Part shown: positions 23,358 to 34,375 of the stretch, piece by piece
Numbering within the stretch: the first letter of the stretch is position 1
Layout: each line of letters starts with the position of its first letter
Origin: Castanea sativa
Taxonomy: Eukaryota; Streptophyta; Magnoliopsida; Fagales; Fagaceae
Assembly (NCBI RefSeq): GCF_040712315.1
Contig: NC_134017.1
Span: forward strand, 1,208,001-1,272,000
Reading direction: 5' to 3'
DNA: 64,000 nucleotides
The notes under the pieces: model-generated
Seen by the model: the letters and a program-made list of their open reading frames with translations, nothing else
Database searches by the model: none
What the model was told of the DNA's origin: nothing
Translations under genes and position numbers: made by a program

Positions 23358-26080
23358 ATGGCAAGTCTAAGCATACGCTTTTGTATACTGGCCTTTTTCT
23401 GTGCCACCCTTCTCATTATTCCATACACTTGCCTTGCTAAGTTGCCAGAAAACCATGCTGCATTGTTCATATTTGGAGACTCTCTCTTTGACGCAGGGAA
23501 CAATAACTACATCGATGCCCCCAAATCAAACTTCTGGCCATATGGTAAAAGCTTCTTCAGGTACCCCACTGGTCAATGTGGTTTCTAATATAATTACTTA
23601 ATTAGAGTTTGATTAATGTGAGTGGCCACTTAACTGTGACTTACGGGTTTTTTTTTTCTTTTTTTTTTTTTGGTTCTGTACGCAGCTGAGTATGCAAACT
23701 TGCCGTTGATCAAACCATATCTGCAGCCAAGCTTTGAAAACTATACTGATGGGGTTAACTTTGCATCTGCTGGGGCTGGTGTTCTTCCTGGGACTCGTCC
23801 AGGAACGGTATGTGATCTTCTGCAATATAGATATCTACCAATTGCATTAAGGGTTTGAAAATTTGGCCAAAATTAGTTATTGATAGTAATAATGTTAAAG
23901 TTATTTTATAACCATTGTTATCATTATGACCTATTTGGGATCCGCTTATTTTGCTGAAACTAAAACTTTTTTGCTAAAAGTACTATAAATAAAGGTAAAA
24001 ATTAATTGAAATAGTACAATGGAACCTATGAATAATACCAAAAAATGCAGGGCTCATTAATAGCAACAAAAATAAGCTGAATAGTAAAATAAGCTGGCTT
24101 TTTAAGTTGGAGCCAAACACACGTCTATTTGGGATCCGCTTATTTTGCTAAAACTAAAATTTTTTTGCTGAAAATACTATAGATAAAAATAAAAGTTAGC
24201 TGAAATAGTACAGTAAAACTCATGAATAGTATTAAAAAATGCAGTAGGGCCCATGAATAGTAACAAAAATAAGCTGAATAGTAAAATAAGTTAGCAAAAA
24301 TAATTTTTACCAAACACACACTTAGAATCTGTTTGGAATTTGCTTATGTTGCTAAAACAGAGAATTTTTTGTGAAAATATTGTAGATAAAGGTAAAAATT
24401 AGTTAAAATAATATAGTAGAACCTATAAATAGTACCAAAAATACAGTACGGCTCAAAATAGTTGCAAAAATAAGCTGAATAGTAAAATAAGCTTTCTTTT
24501 TAATTTAGAGCCAAATGCACTTAATAAGGAAATGAAGTGAAATTTGAAATGGCAAAGAACTATATATTAACTTGTCGACATATTCTAGACAGCATTTATC
24601 TAGGCAGAGCTGCCTTGCTTGTTGAATGAAGTAGGCCCATGCCTCTAGAGCAAAGCAGGGCATTCTCAACATTAACAATGTTATTAATACTAACTTTGAT
24701 AATAAGATCTTAAACATTAATGTTGAATTTTTTTATGGGTTCAACAATAACAATGTTGATTTTTGAAATTTACCATTTAGGATAACTAGTATATTCATTC
24801 TACCTACTCAATAGCATTTTCATTCTGATAAACCTTGAATTGCAACTAAGCTATTTTGAGGAGGTAGAGAAGAAGTTAAAGCAGAAGCTAGGTGATGCAG
24901 AAGCCAAGAAGTTACTATCAAAATCTGTTTACTTATTTAGCATTGGCGGCAACGATTACATGGCCTTCATATCATCTGTGAACCAATCCAATGTAATAAC
25001 TTCTTCTGACAAGATGGAATACATGACAATGGTGCTTGGCAATTTCACCACTGTGATCAAGGTAGGCTTAAGTTCTCCTATGCCTAACATAATTTTATGG
25101 ATCAATAACACCTCTTTTTTCGCCTTAAACGCTGTTCAATTTCAGTGTCCCCTAAATCATCAATTTGTACAATTGAATTGACACCCCAATTCATGAGAAT
25201 TGTATCAATGTAACTTTGTTGTTTATATCAGGTATTAAATGATACGGAAATTATGGTTTTTTTCCAAATATTTAGAGTAATTTCCATCTCATTTATGACT
25301 TAACCTCCAATTTCAAAGACGGATACATTGATACAAACCTCTAAAATTGAGGTATCAATCGTGCAATTGATAATCTAAAATACATTGTAAATGGGGTGAA
25401 CTGTGGAAAAGTGTAATTTTCCTAATTTTATCTTTTATTATGAAATAATAAATTACATACATACAAATAAAAGTTTCTTGCTATTATTTTTTCAGAAAGT
25501 ATATAAGATGGGAGGTAGGAAATTTGGGTTCCAAAACGTGGGGCCTATAGGATGCATGCCTTCCACCAAAGCCTCATTGGGGATTACCAGTGATTTTGCC
25601 CATGAGCCTACAGTAATGGCAAAAATGCACAACATAGGCCTACCCAAAGTCCTCAAGAAGATACAAAGAGAGCTACCAGGATTCAAATATGCACTATATG
25701 ATTACTACACCACCCTAGCTGCAAGAACACTTTACAGTACAAAATTTGGTAATCTTCCTATTCCATCAAAATTTTACCAATATCTTTGCTTGTATATACC
25801 ATAACTAATCCTTCTTTGTTTTCTCAATAATTATATTGGAGTAGGTTTCAAGGTTGGGAAGAGTGCATGCTGTGGCAGTGGACCATACAATGGGGAGTTC
25901 ACATGTGGAGGGAAAAATGGGACAGTGAAGTATGAGTTGTGCAGCAAAACTAATGAATATGTGTGGTTTGATGCTGCACATCCAACTGAAAGTGCCAACA
26001 GACAATTCGCCGACTTATTTTGGAATGGACATCCGAAAATTACAGGGCCTTACAATCTAAAGAAGCTATTTGACATCTAG
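23358..26080 (+). pseudogene. GDSL-3: broken GDSL esterase/lipase gene
   Basis: Remains of all five exons: 1 (23358-about 23575), 2 (23696-23817), 3 (24828-25061), 4 (25496-25748) and 5 (25845-26080). Lesions relative to GDSL-2: about 75 bp are missing from within exon 1 (after the PTG codons) through the exon 1 donor, removing the CDGRVVPDF segment, so the frame runs into intron sequence and stops; the exon 3 acceptor and its pyrimidine tract are lost by a deletion of about 20 bp just before ATAAACC; a conserved Cys in exon 4 (TSDCAHEP) is Phe (TSDFAHEP). The GDSL, GGND and DAAH blocks remain. Intron 2 carries three MITE copies. It is very unlikely to make an enzyme. Confidence 0.88.
23934..24523. 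mobile_element. Three adjacent Harbinger-like MITEs (family 2) in GDSL-3 intron 2
   Basis: Three family-2 copies lie end to end (about 23937-24123, 24124-24307 and 24308-24520). The outer flanks are TTA on both sides (23934-23936, 24521-24523), and GDSL-5 shows the empty site ATCATTAATAAGG. The units are about 75-85% alike by eye and all lie in one orientation. Confidence 0.75.
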
Positions 26081-26222
26081 TAGAGCTGTGACATTTGGGA
26101 CTGTATTATGTAGGATTGGTGATTTGGTTTAGTACCCTGGATAAAATCATCTCTAGTGTTTCAAATGTGTCTGTTGGCAAAATGTTTTCCACTTTTACTT
26201 CTCTTTTTTTGGTTTTTTTGTC

Positions 26223-26425
26223 TTAGTGTCTATTTGGCTGGATTATTTTTACTAACTTATTTTACTATTCAGCTTATTTGTCTACTATTCATAGGTCTCA
26301 TTGCACTTTTTTATACTATTCATGGGTCCATTGTAATATTTCAGCTAACTTTTACTTTTATTTACAGTACTTTCAGCAAAAAATTTCTAATTTTAGTAAA
26401 ATAAGATGATCCCAAATAGACTTTT
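26223..26425. mobile_element. Harbinger-like MITE (family 2) after GDSL-3
   Basis: The body 26226-26422 is in reverse orientation to the intron copies, flanked by TTA on both sides. The empty site TTTGTCTTAATCTTAA is present after GDSL-2 (about 14998) and GDSL-4. Confidence 0.75.
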
Positions 26426-27131
26426 AATCTTTTTTTTTTTAATTGATAATATTAGTTTTTATTTTTGAAAATAAGCTAAAATTTATCTTCTATCACATAT
26501 TTAGCATAAAGCCTACCAAAAATTATACTCCCATTTCACTCATAATTTGCAAATATATTACTGAAAACTTTGATAATGATGCACTTGGCCCATTATACAA
26601 AAGTTCTATCCAAAGTCCAAATTGTTAAAACCCAGTTGATCCAAAGCTCTAAATCCAAACTTTGCCCATTCTACAAATTTTGAGTGGGCAAGATGGATAG
26701 GCCCAACTAGCATAGTTGTGTTTGTACTTTGTCCCATCTGTAAAATTGACAAATTTGCGTCCAAAAGATGAACAAAACACCTGCTTCATCCCGTTATCAA
26801 TGTCTTATTTGACAAAACAAAAAGATTAATAAAAGAAATTAAACATACAAGGACAACTCATACTTGTGACAGTGTTTGCCCATAATCACCCTTGTTAAAT
26901 GTCTTGACACTTGAAAAATGAAAACTGAATTTTGTTTTATTTTAGAGTTTTACAAATATTTTATTTGTATTTTCATTTGAGTGTCAATATGATTAGGGTG
27001 AATTATCAATTTCAATATTTAACCGCCAAGAGTGTTGGAACTCAATTAGTTAACACTTCTATAGCTCAAATCCCCCCTCCCTCAATTATCGATCTTTTTT
27101 TTTTTTTGGAATATTTAACCCCTTATATTAA
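26426..27131 (+). other. Non-coding duplicated block after GDSL-3
   Basis: It aligns throughout with 56345-57030 after GDSL-5 (phrases GCTCTAAATCCAAAC, GACAACTCATACTTGTGACAG, AACCGCCAA). No gene is seen. It is the first part of the large segment shared between the two loci. Confidence 0.6.
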
Positions 27132-30011
27132 ATGTGTGTTCAGGGGCCTTTTTTGGTGCTCAACCACATGTTGTCCGCTGGAGGCGTGACCTTGCTAGGC
27201 TCAAGTTGTGTTTGGGGAGTTGTATCTGGAATTCAACATTGGGCCACGTAGTGCAATGGCTACCAGCGTACGTTTAGGCCTACAAAATGCGTAAAACCCA
27301 AAGTCTAAGAATCATGATAATGGTTGAATAAATATGTAATATGTGTTTGATATAAGAGCCTTGATTAATAATTGTAATAGTAGTTGAATTAAAGTAATAC
27401 GTATTTAAAAGTGAAGTAATCATGTACTCAATGATGTAAACTTAAAGATATGGAAGTTAAGTCACTTATCTTTATATGATTTGCAACTCCAGCTGTGTAG
27501 CATCAGTGAGTTGATAATATCCCAGCAGAATGACTCTAGCGGTGAAAGGGCAGTTTGCTATGATAACTTTAAGATTAAAGATGAAAAATGAGTACAACTA
27601 GAGGGAGAAAGAGTATGTCTAGTTGTGTGCAGAGACTGGTTAAGCTTGCCCCTCTTATCATGCATGTAAATGAATTTTCCCCTTAATAATGCTCTTTTAG
27701 TTGCTGTAAAGTTATGAATAGTATTGTCTTCCATGAGAAGGGCTTTTGTATAAAGTATTTGTACTTTCTAAGAGAAAGGCTTTATGTAAGATAAATTTGT
27801 GTTTTCTAGGAGAAGGGTTTTGATATGAGATCTTAGTGTCTTCTAGGTGAAGGGCTTTAATAATAGAAGTTTATGTCTTCCATGAGAAGAGCTTTTATAA
27901 GAGAGGTTGGGAAGAGTATTGAGATGTGTTTATAGGCAGCAAAACAGCAGAATTTCAAAGTGAGAGAGTATGAGAGTGGAGTTTAGAAGAGTTGTGGTGT
28001 GTTATATGTAATGGTGTAGTGTGTATGGGGTTTTGTAAGAAAAATGGAGAAATAAATGTTTAGAGATATGGGCAACAAGATAGATGTATTTTCTAAATAT
28101 GGAGAATTGGAGAATGAGTATAAGAAAGTAATTGTGTTGTAGTGTGTTTAGCAATGCTGTTGGAATTTTCTACTGGAGGATGGATGAGGGCTTATAAAGG
28201 GTAGTTATGAGATAAAGGCTGAAGGGTTTAGTTCCTAATTTGGAAACTAAAAGCTCAAAACTTCATTAAGAACTTAAGAAGATAATTAAAGGGAGAGAGA
28301 ATGGAGAAGTTTATGAAAGAGTTGTTCTTCTCTATTGGTGTCTCTTGGTGTGTTGATAAGGGACTCTATTCATAGTTGAGTTTAAGGGGGTGTTTAGCAA
28401 ATAATCTCAACTGAAATCTGTCTCAATCAACAATGAATCTTCAGAAAATCCATCCTAGGATTTGGCCAAAAATGGTATATTTAGCTTTAAGATGTTCTTG
28501 TTGTTTTAGGTAATAGCTGCTGGAGGAAAAAGTAGGAGAAAAAGGAAAGTATTTTAGCAAAAAAATGATAGTTTCTTTTGTTGGTTTTGATTTTTAGCCA
28601 AATGAGGAAAAATCTGTAATGTTAAGGTTGCTAGGTCAGCTGTTTCAGCTGTTCTGAAAAAGTTGTCCCAGCTGTCAAGAAAAGCTATCACGGCTGTCAT
28701 AAGACAGTTGTTGCTTGAAGCATAAATAGATGAGGTCAACTGGGTGATTTCAAACTGCTGGAAAGGATATTCAACATTTATTTCATGGATTTGGCTGAAA
28801 ATTGTAAGATCTCTTTCAAAGGAATTTTGCTATTTTAGGTGTAGCAACTGGCTACTGGGATTTCAGTATTAAATGGCTGGTGATATCACTTTCAACCATG
28901 TGTCAAGTGTTGAACACACTGCTAGTGTGCTACTAGAAATGTTTCCTTTTTTGGGTGTTTATATTTTTAGCCTAAGATTCTATTACAACATATTTTTAGT
29001 AAGTAATAGAATGATTGGTTGATAATTAATGAAGCTTTAGAGATCTAGTTAAGGTCTCATTGTGCTGTGACTTAATCTTGGTGAGCAAGAAAAGCATTTA
29101 ATGCTTTGTTCTAGCAGCTGGCAGAGGAATATTTGGTCTGATTGTGGCAAACAGCAACTAAGTATTAAAGATATCGTGAATTTTCTATATATTTGGAGAT
29201 TAAATATAGCCTATCAGATTAGGCCATATGTTTAAGTTGAATTTTAGCTGAAAGTAGTAATGTAGTTTATGTAGAATAATATAATGAAGTTTCTAAATTT
29301 GTATAGGAATAGCTGGAGAATGAATAAATAGTTATTTGTTCAGCATTTAGATGGCTGGAGATATTGAGTATTTGTCATATAATAAATATTAAGTTTTAGA
29401 AAAAGAGCAAAGGGAAATTTTATCGTTTTAAGTGCTATGTGATAAGAGAGGCTTACCATATGTTACCCACTACACACGAATTCATCAGAGTTCAGGGAGT
29501 TGGAGAAGACATGCCAAGAAACATGTTTCTTTTATCAACTTTAAATTGCTGGAACTTTACTAAGCATACCTCTTGGCCCTCCAAACCACAACTCCCAAAG
29601 TTTCCCCAAAGAAACTCATAAGCTTGGATTATAAGCTAAAGATGAGATGACATACCTTGGGTTTTGTTGTCAATTTGCGTTAATATGGGCTTTTGTTGAA
29701 TAAGCCATTTGCCATGAGTGTAAGAGAGGTAATATGGGCCGTGAGTTTTGATTCATTGCTTGAGCCCGATCCATATGTTGATGTCGATGATGTCATGGGG
29801 TTATGATCCCAATTGATGAAGAGGAAATGTGGACCATGAATCCACCTCTTGAAGTAAGGATCTTGTGGGCCATGTGAGCCCAATCCATGAGATATAAGTT
29901 TAGTTTGGGCTTTAAAGATATTTACCCAAAAAATCAATAATATGTTGATGTGGCATGAGCTGCCAATGACATAGTGCCATGTGAGGTGAAAAAAGAGTCA
30001 TCAACAATGTG
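27132..30011 (+). mobile_element. Long solo LTR, 2.87 kb
   Basis: The insertion 27137-30006 starts TGTTCAGGGGCC and ends TCATCAACA, with a 5-bp duplication ATGTG on each side (27132-27136, 30007-30011). The paralogous site near 57030 is empty. TG...CA ends and a 5-bp duplication define an LTR-type insertion. There is no primer site, no protein domain and no second LTR, so a solo LTR is the simplest reading. A TATAAA occurs near 28192. It contains a 37-bp tandem repeat (27726-27910). The superfamily is not assigned. Confidence 0.78.
27726..27910 (+). repeat. Degenerate 37-bp tandem repeat inside the long LTR
   Basis: Five units start at about 27726, 27763, 27801, 27838 and 27875. Each begins with a phrase like GTCTTCCATGAGAAGGGCTT. 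The period is 37-38 bp with several differences per unit. Confidence 0.75.
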
Positions 30012-30321
30012 TAACAAATCAAACTTTCTATTAGTACTTTCCGTTAATCCACTGTGCATTATTGATGTAATAGTCACTCCACAAGTACAAAACTCTTGTG
30101 GGGTGTGGAAGGGGCAAGAATCGGGGTTCTTTGTATGGTCACTAAGAGACAACATGCAAATAACCCCCCCCCCTACAGACATGATTCTTTACATAATTTT
30201 ATATTTATAGAAAAACTATGCCTTAAAATTATTGGCAAAACTATTAATTTTATGCACATGCTTTTCTGGACTTAAATATGTTCAATATTAATTTCTTTGG
30301 CTAAGCCAATGAAGTAGTTAA
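30012..30321 (+). other. Non-coding block between two solo LTRs
   Basis: It aligns with 57030-57082 plus 57989-58250 at the other locus. It includes a SINE-like phrase (CACTCCACAAGTACAAAACTC) and a 9-base C-run at about 30167. No gene is seen. Confidence 0.55.
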
Positions 30322-32324
30322 AAACTTGTGTGGGCCTTTTTTACATCCTGGGCTAGACTGCTCCTGCCGTACTATGGCCTAATGATTCTGGGGTAGGAGA
30401 GTTAGGACTGACTTAATTGAAACTCACCTCAAACCATCTTATGCGCAAGCTAGAACCCCTGGCAGGGATCTTGGTCATGTGCCCACGGTAGGGTATACTA
30501 TCACAAAAATGTTACAACAGGAGAAAAAATAATACAACAGGATAGTTAAAATATTTTAACTGAAATATTTGCCACTAACCAAAGATAATGCTTTAAAAAT
30601 CTTGCAAAAGGGAAATACGATAATATAAGTATGGCAGGAGTGAATTAGTAACAAGAAAAATAACATTTGCACTTGAACAATTATAATAAAAGAAGAGAGG
30701 GGATTAGTTTGCTAAACTTGGCTCCCTGGCATATTCAAGTCTAAGAAGGGAACCAATCTCCAATATAGGTAATCTTACAGGGGAATCCTGCCATAGAAAT
30801 TGCTTACTTTGGAAAATGGATCTAAGTGGCTTAATCTCAAACTCTTAACTTGCTAGAGAGTAGGCTATTGAGAGGGAGAGAAGTGGGTAGCATATCGATG
30901 CATGCTTCTTGCTTCTCACACTCTCATTTACTTTCTCACTCTCTGTTATCTTATCTTCTTTGTTTTCATTGTTTCCTACTTCTCTATTTTCTATGTTTTC
31001 TCCTATTTCTCCTTGCACGGCTAAGGTCTTTTTATGCTGTTTGCCTTGATAAGATTGACCATTCTGCCTCTCAACTACTTTTGGCCTGTTATAGATGTCC
31101 TTCCCAGATTACCCACTGGTCTGTTGGCTGCCCAGCCACCACCACTATCCTGTGTTGGCTGCACTACACTTCATCTCCAGACAAAAATAGTTTTGTTTTG
31201 TTTTCTTGCTTCCCGTGGTACTCCCATCTAAATAAGGTCTAGGTTTCTCTCTTACTAACTCCTATGGCATGCACCTAGTGATTCTAACTCATCTTTGCCT
31301 CTTTTGGGTGGTATGTCATCCCAGCAAGACATTTCCCCCAAAAGAGCTTGAGCGGGAACCCCATAATAGACCTCCCTTTCTCCCTACCGCCAGATTACAC
31401 CTTCTTTTACCTCTAACCCATAGCCCACCACCAATGTATTAACTGGATACAAGTGGGTGGTGCTTGAGCCTTGTGTGTGCTCCACTCCCATATGAGTTCA
31501 TTACTTGTCTAGTGTTCACGTGTTTGCCATTGCCTGTGGTTTAGCCGGTCCTGCTGCGTGTTCTACTGCTTGTTTAACTCTTTGTGGCGTGGGTGAGTCA
31601 TTGGATATTCATTCTTTGCATCTTGTTTCTTCTTTGGGCTAGGTATTGCTTGGATGTGAGCTTTTTCTTCTTTTAATGTGTCCCTTATCTCCTTTCACTT
31701 CAGGTTTGTGGGCTAGCTGATACTCTTGCCACGCCACTATATTGTTTCTGCCATGACATTGTTTAACTTGTGTTTACTGGGTTTCCTCTGGGCCTGCCAT
31801 GCCAATTTCATGTATTATTCTTTCCCTTAATTTGTGTTGCCCAGTATTCCTGCTAGGTCAGTTCTTATAGCATTTTGGGCTTCCTCAACCCATTTTATTC
31901 TTTTGGGTATCCGCAGCCCATTTCATTCCTTGGGGCATCCTTGGCCCATCTCATTCCTATGGGTTTTTGCTAAATATTTTAAGCTTCCCCAGCCCAATTA
32001 CCATGTCATTTATTTTTTGGCTTATTGGTATTTGAACCAATCTCATTTACTAATTCCTTTCCTTTGAGCTTCTCCATCCCGTCTTTGCTTTCTTTCTACT
32101 TTTTTTTATTCTCATGGGCTTACTATTTCATTCTTTAGGGCTTCCTTGGCCCATTTGTTTTCTTTAGGCCCCATTTACTTTCTTATAAGCCTATAGACTA
32201 TTATTCATATTATTCAGGCTTAATGGCTTTTTGCTTTGCTACTTTTTCTTTCCTCACTCCCTTTTCATATGTTGGACTTCTTCTGTCATTGAGCCCTTTT
32301 GCCAAAATGTGCATCAACAAAACT
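30322..32324 (+). mobile_element. Solo LTR, 1.99 kb
   Basis: The insertion 30327-32319 starts TGTGTGGGCC and ends GCATCAACA, with a 5-bp duplication AAACT on both sides (30322-30326, 32320-32324). The paralogous empty site GTTAAAAACTAAAACATA is at about 58232. There is no second LTR and no retroelement domain. The 130-codon frame at 30850 and the 77-codon frame at 31834 are CT-rich and carry no family signature. The element family is unknown. Confidence 0.82.
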
Positions 32325-33443
32325 AAAACATATTGCAATAGCTCACATGTACAATTTTCTTAACTCAAATACTTTTTTACATAATTCTTTGAATTTTTTT
32401 TTCCGATATTAGAATTTAAAAAGATTGATTGAAATCTTGTTTTTGACATCAATATTTTTTGGAAAATTAATCATTTTTACAAAAAAAAACAATTTTTTAG
32501 AAAATTATCTCATTCTCATATGTTTGGTATTGGCTTTGAAATGAGTTGAAAAATTATTTATTAATTTCCTTTATTTAGCTTTATGTAATTTTTTTTTTAA
32601 TTTTAGCAGAAAATCAATTATATTCCACACCAAACTAAGTATCCATTTAGCAAAGATTATTTTTGCCAACTTATTTTACTATTCAGCTTATTTTTGCTAT
32701 AATTTATGGGTCCTACTGTACTTTTTTGTACTATTTATAAGTCTCACTGTACTATTTCATCTAACTTTTACTTTTATCCACAGTAAAAAGTTTTCAATTT
32801 CAACAAAATAAGTAGATCCCAAACTAATCCAAACAAAATAAATTAAAAGATGATTTTTCTGTGTTCCATTTTTTTATAACACTATCAGATATAAGAAAAT
32901 ATTTATTAAAAAAAAAGTATAATGTCATAAAGTTTTTCATTGAAATAAACATAGTGTTATACTTATCCTCTGACGTGTTATTACCGCGTAGGAACTTTTG
33001 TGGTCGAACACCGTAGAGCAATCCACATCTTCTGAAAATCTTGTCTCTGACAAAGAGAATTTATTAACGCTAACGTTCATCTTTTTTTTTTTCTTTTTTT
33101 TTTTTTACACCAGTAAAACATAACCATTGCAAAAGTCCATCCATGACATGGACTGGTTGAGCAGAATGCTAAATTCATAAAAAAAAAAAAAAAAAAAAAA
33201 AAAAAGTTGAATGCTAACGTTCATGTTTGCATTCTACTCAACCAGTCCATGTCATGGATGGACTTTGCTGCTTCGTCAAAGTTTTCCTAGTTCGCACAAG
33301 CAAAAGTCCTCTAGCTCTAAACATGTTCTTTTGACTAACTTTTAAGTCTTTCTACATCTCAAATTCAAATAACCTTTTTTTTTTCCTGAATAAATTCTAA
33401 TTCTACGTGATAAAGGGAGACCACATATCCTACTATTTACTTA
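32325..33443 (+). other. Non-coding duplicated block with MITE and fold-back
   Basis: It aligns with 58245-59050. It contains a family-2 Harbinger-like MITE at about 32640-32826 that is absent at 58560. Near 33080-33270 there is a T-run, a fold-back and a 27-base A-run (about 33179-33205). It ends in the GDSL upstream block, but no GDSL exon follows before the Helitron-like and Ty3 insertions. Confidence 0.55.
33132..33266. repeat. Fold-back, 37-bp arms around an A-tract
   Basis: Arms 33132-33168 and 33230-33266 are reverse complements at 36 of 37 positions and hold the GDSL-upstream phrase CCATGTCATGGATGGACTTT. The 61-base spacer is mostly an A-run. The paralogue at 58810-58860 has a single copy, so one arm was duplicated in inverted orientation. 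Confidence 0.8.
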
Positions 33444-33635
33444 CTAGCTTGTAATATCATGTATATGCATGAATATGCTTAAAAATATATAATAAAGTGC
33501 ATAATATAATTTCTATATATATAATTGAAATACTATTAATAGTCATTTTTTATATTTTTTAACTCTTTAATAAATTTTGTAAGGATATTATTAGGTATAA
33601 AATGTAAATTGTCCATGTTTTTTTATTATTATTAT

Positions 33636-34328
33636 TGTGGGGAGTAAAAGGACCCAAATGGGCATATGGGCCTTTGGGCTGTAACATGGAGGGCCGACCT
33701 GCTCCAGGTTTAAACTCTATGAGTTGGCCCATACGCCGAGGGTCCGAGGATACAGCCGAGGGAGAGTTTCACCTCGGACAGATCCAAGAGAACTCAAGAT
33801 TTCATTATAAAGGTCAAGGCACAACTCTGGAAAGACTAGTGGTTAAAAGGGGACATCCTGAATCTTCTAGATGCACCAGTATTAAAGAAAATATCAAGAG
33901 TAAAGGCTACCACCTCCGCATTAAAGGCTCTGCATCTACCTCCCTGGCCGCATTAATGGGGAGGTGATCCCTGAACAGTGGGGTGGAAACTTCTAGTCAC
34001 TGTTCAAAAAGTATCAGGGAAGGAAGTATAAAAGGGGGTAAAGGCCAAAGAAAGGGGGGATGGAAAAACGAAGAAAGAAATTAAGAAATTGTAATCTTGA
34101 AAGAAGAAAGAGAAATAATAAAGAAGTAGTCCTCGGCTCGAGTCCGAGGAGATCCATTTGTCATTATCGTTCGTTATTTACTTGTGTTTGTTTATAAAAG
34201 CCTGTTATCAAGCTCCCAGTACTTCTAACCTAGGTTTCAAGCCTACACTCTACAAATTTTATTATTTAAGGCTCATTGGGCCTGAGCCCATAATCTTCTT
34301 CGGGTCCAGGTGCAATTGTGCACTTACA
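33636..34328 (+). repeat. 5' LTR of the Ty3 element
   Basis: 693 bp, TG...CA. It contains several CCTCGGAC/GTCCGAGG words, a probable TATA-type TATAAAAGGGGG at about 34027 and AATAATAAAG near 34115 that could serve in polyadenylation. It differs from the 3' LTR at about eight positions. Confidence 0.95.
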
Positions 34329-34330
34329 AT

Positions 34331-34348
34331 TGGCGCCGTCTGTGGGAA
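34331..34348 (+). other. Primer-binding site of the Ty3 element
   Basis: TGGCGCCGTCTGTGGGAA begins two bases after the 5' LTR. The TGGCGCCG start is typical of Tat/Athila-type elements that do not use initiator-Met tRNA. The exact primer tRNA needs a tRNA comparison. Confidence 0.75.
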
Positions 34349-34375
34349 ATCTAGTCTAGAAAAGGTTGGGATACC

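Noticed and set aside
30850..31242. 130-codon reading frame as a gene
   Set aside because: It is a CT-rich, low-complexity translation inside a solo LTR, with no domain, no paralogue and a site that is empty in the other locus.
33635..33967. 110-codon frame at the start of the Ty3 element
   Set aside because: It lies wholly within the 5' LTR and is repeated in the 3' LTR. It is a chance frame in non-coding LTR sequence.
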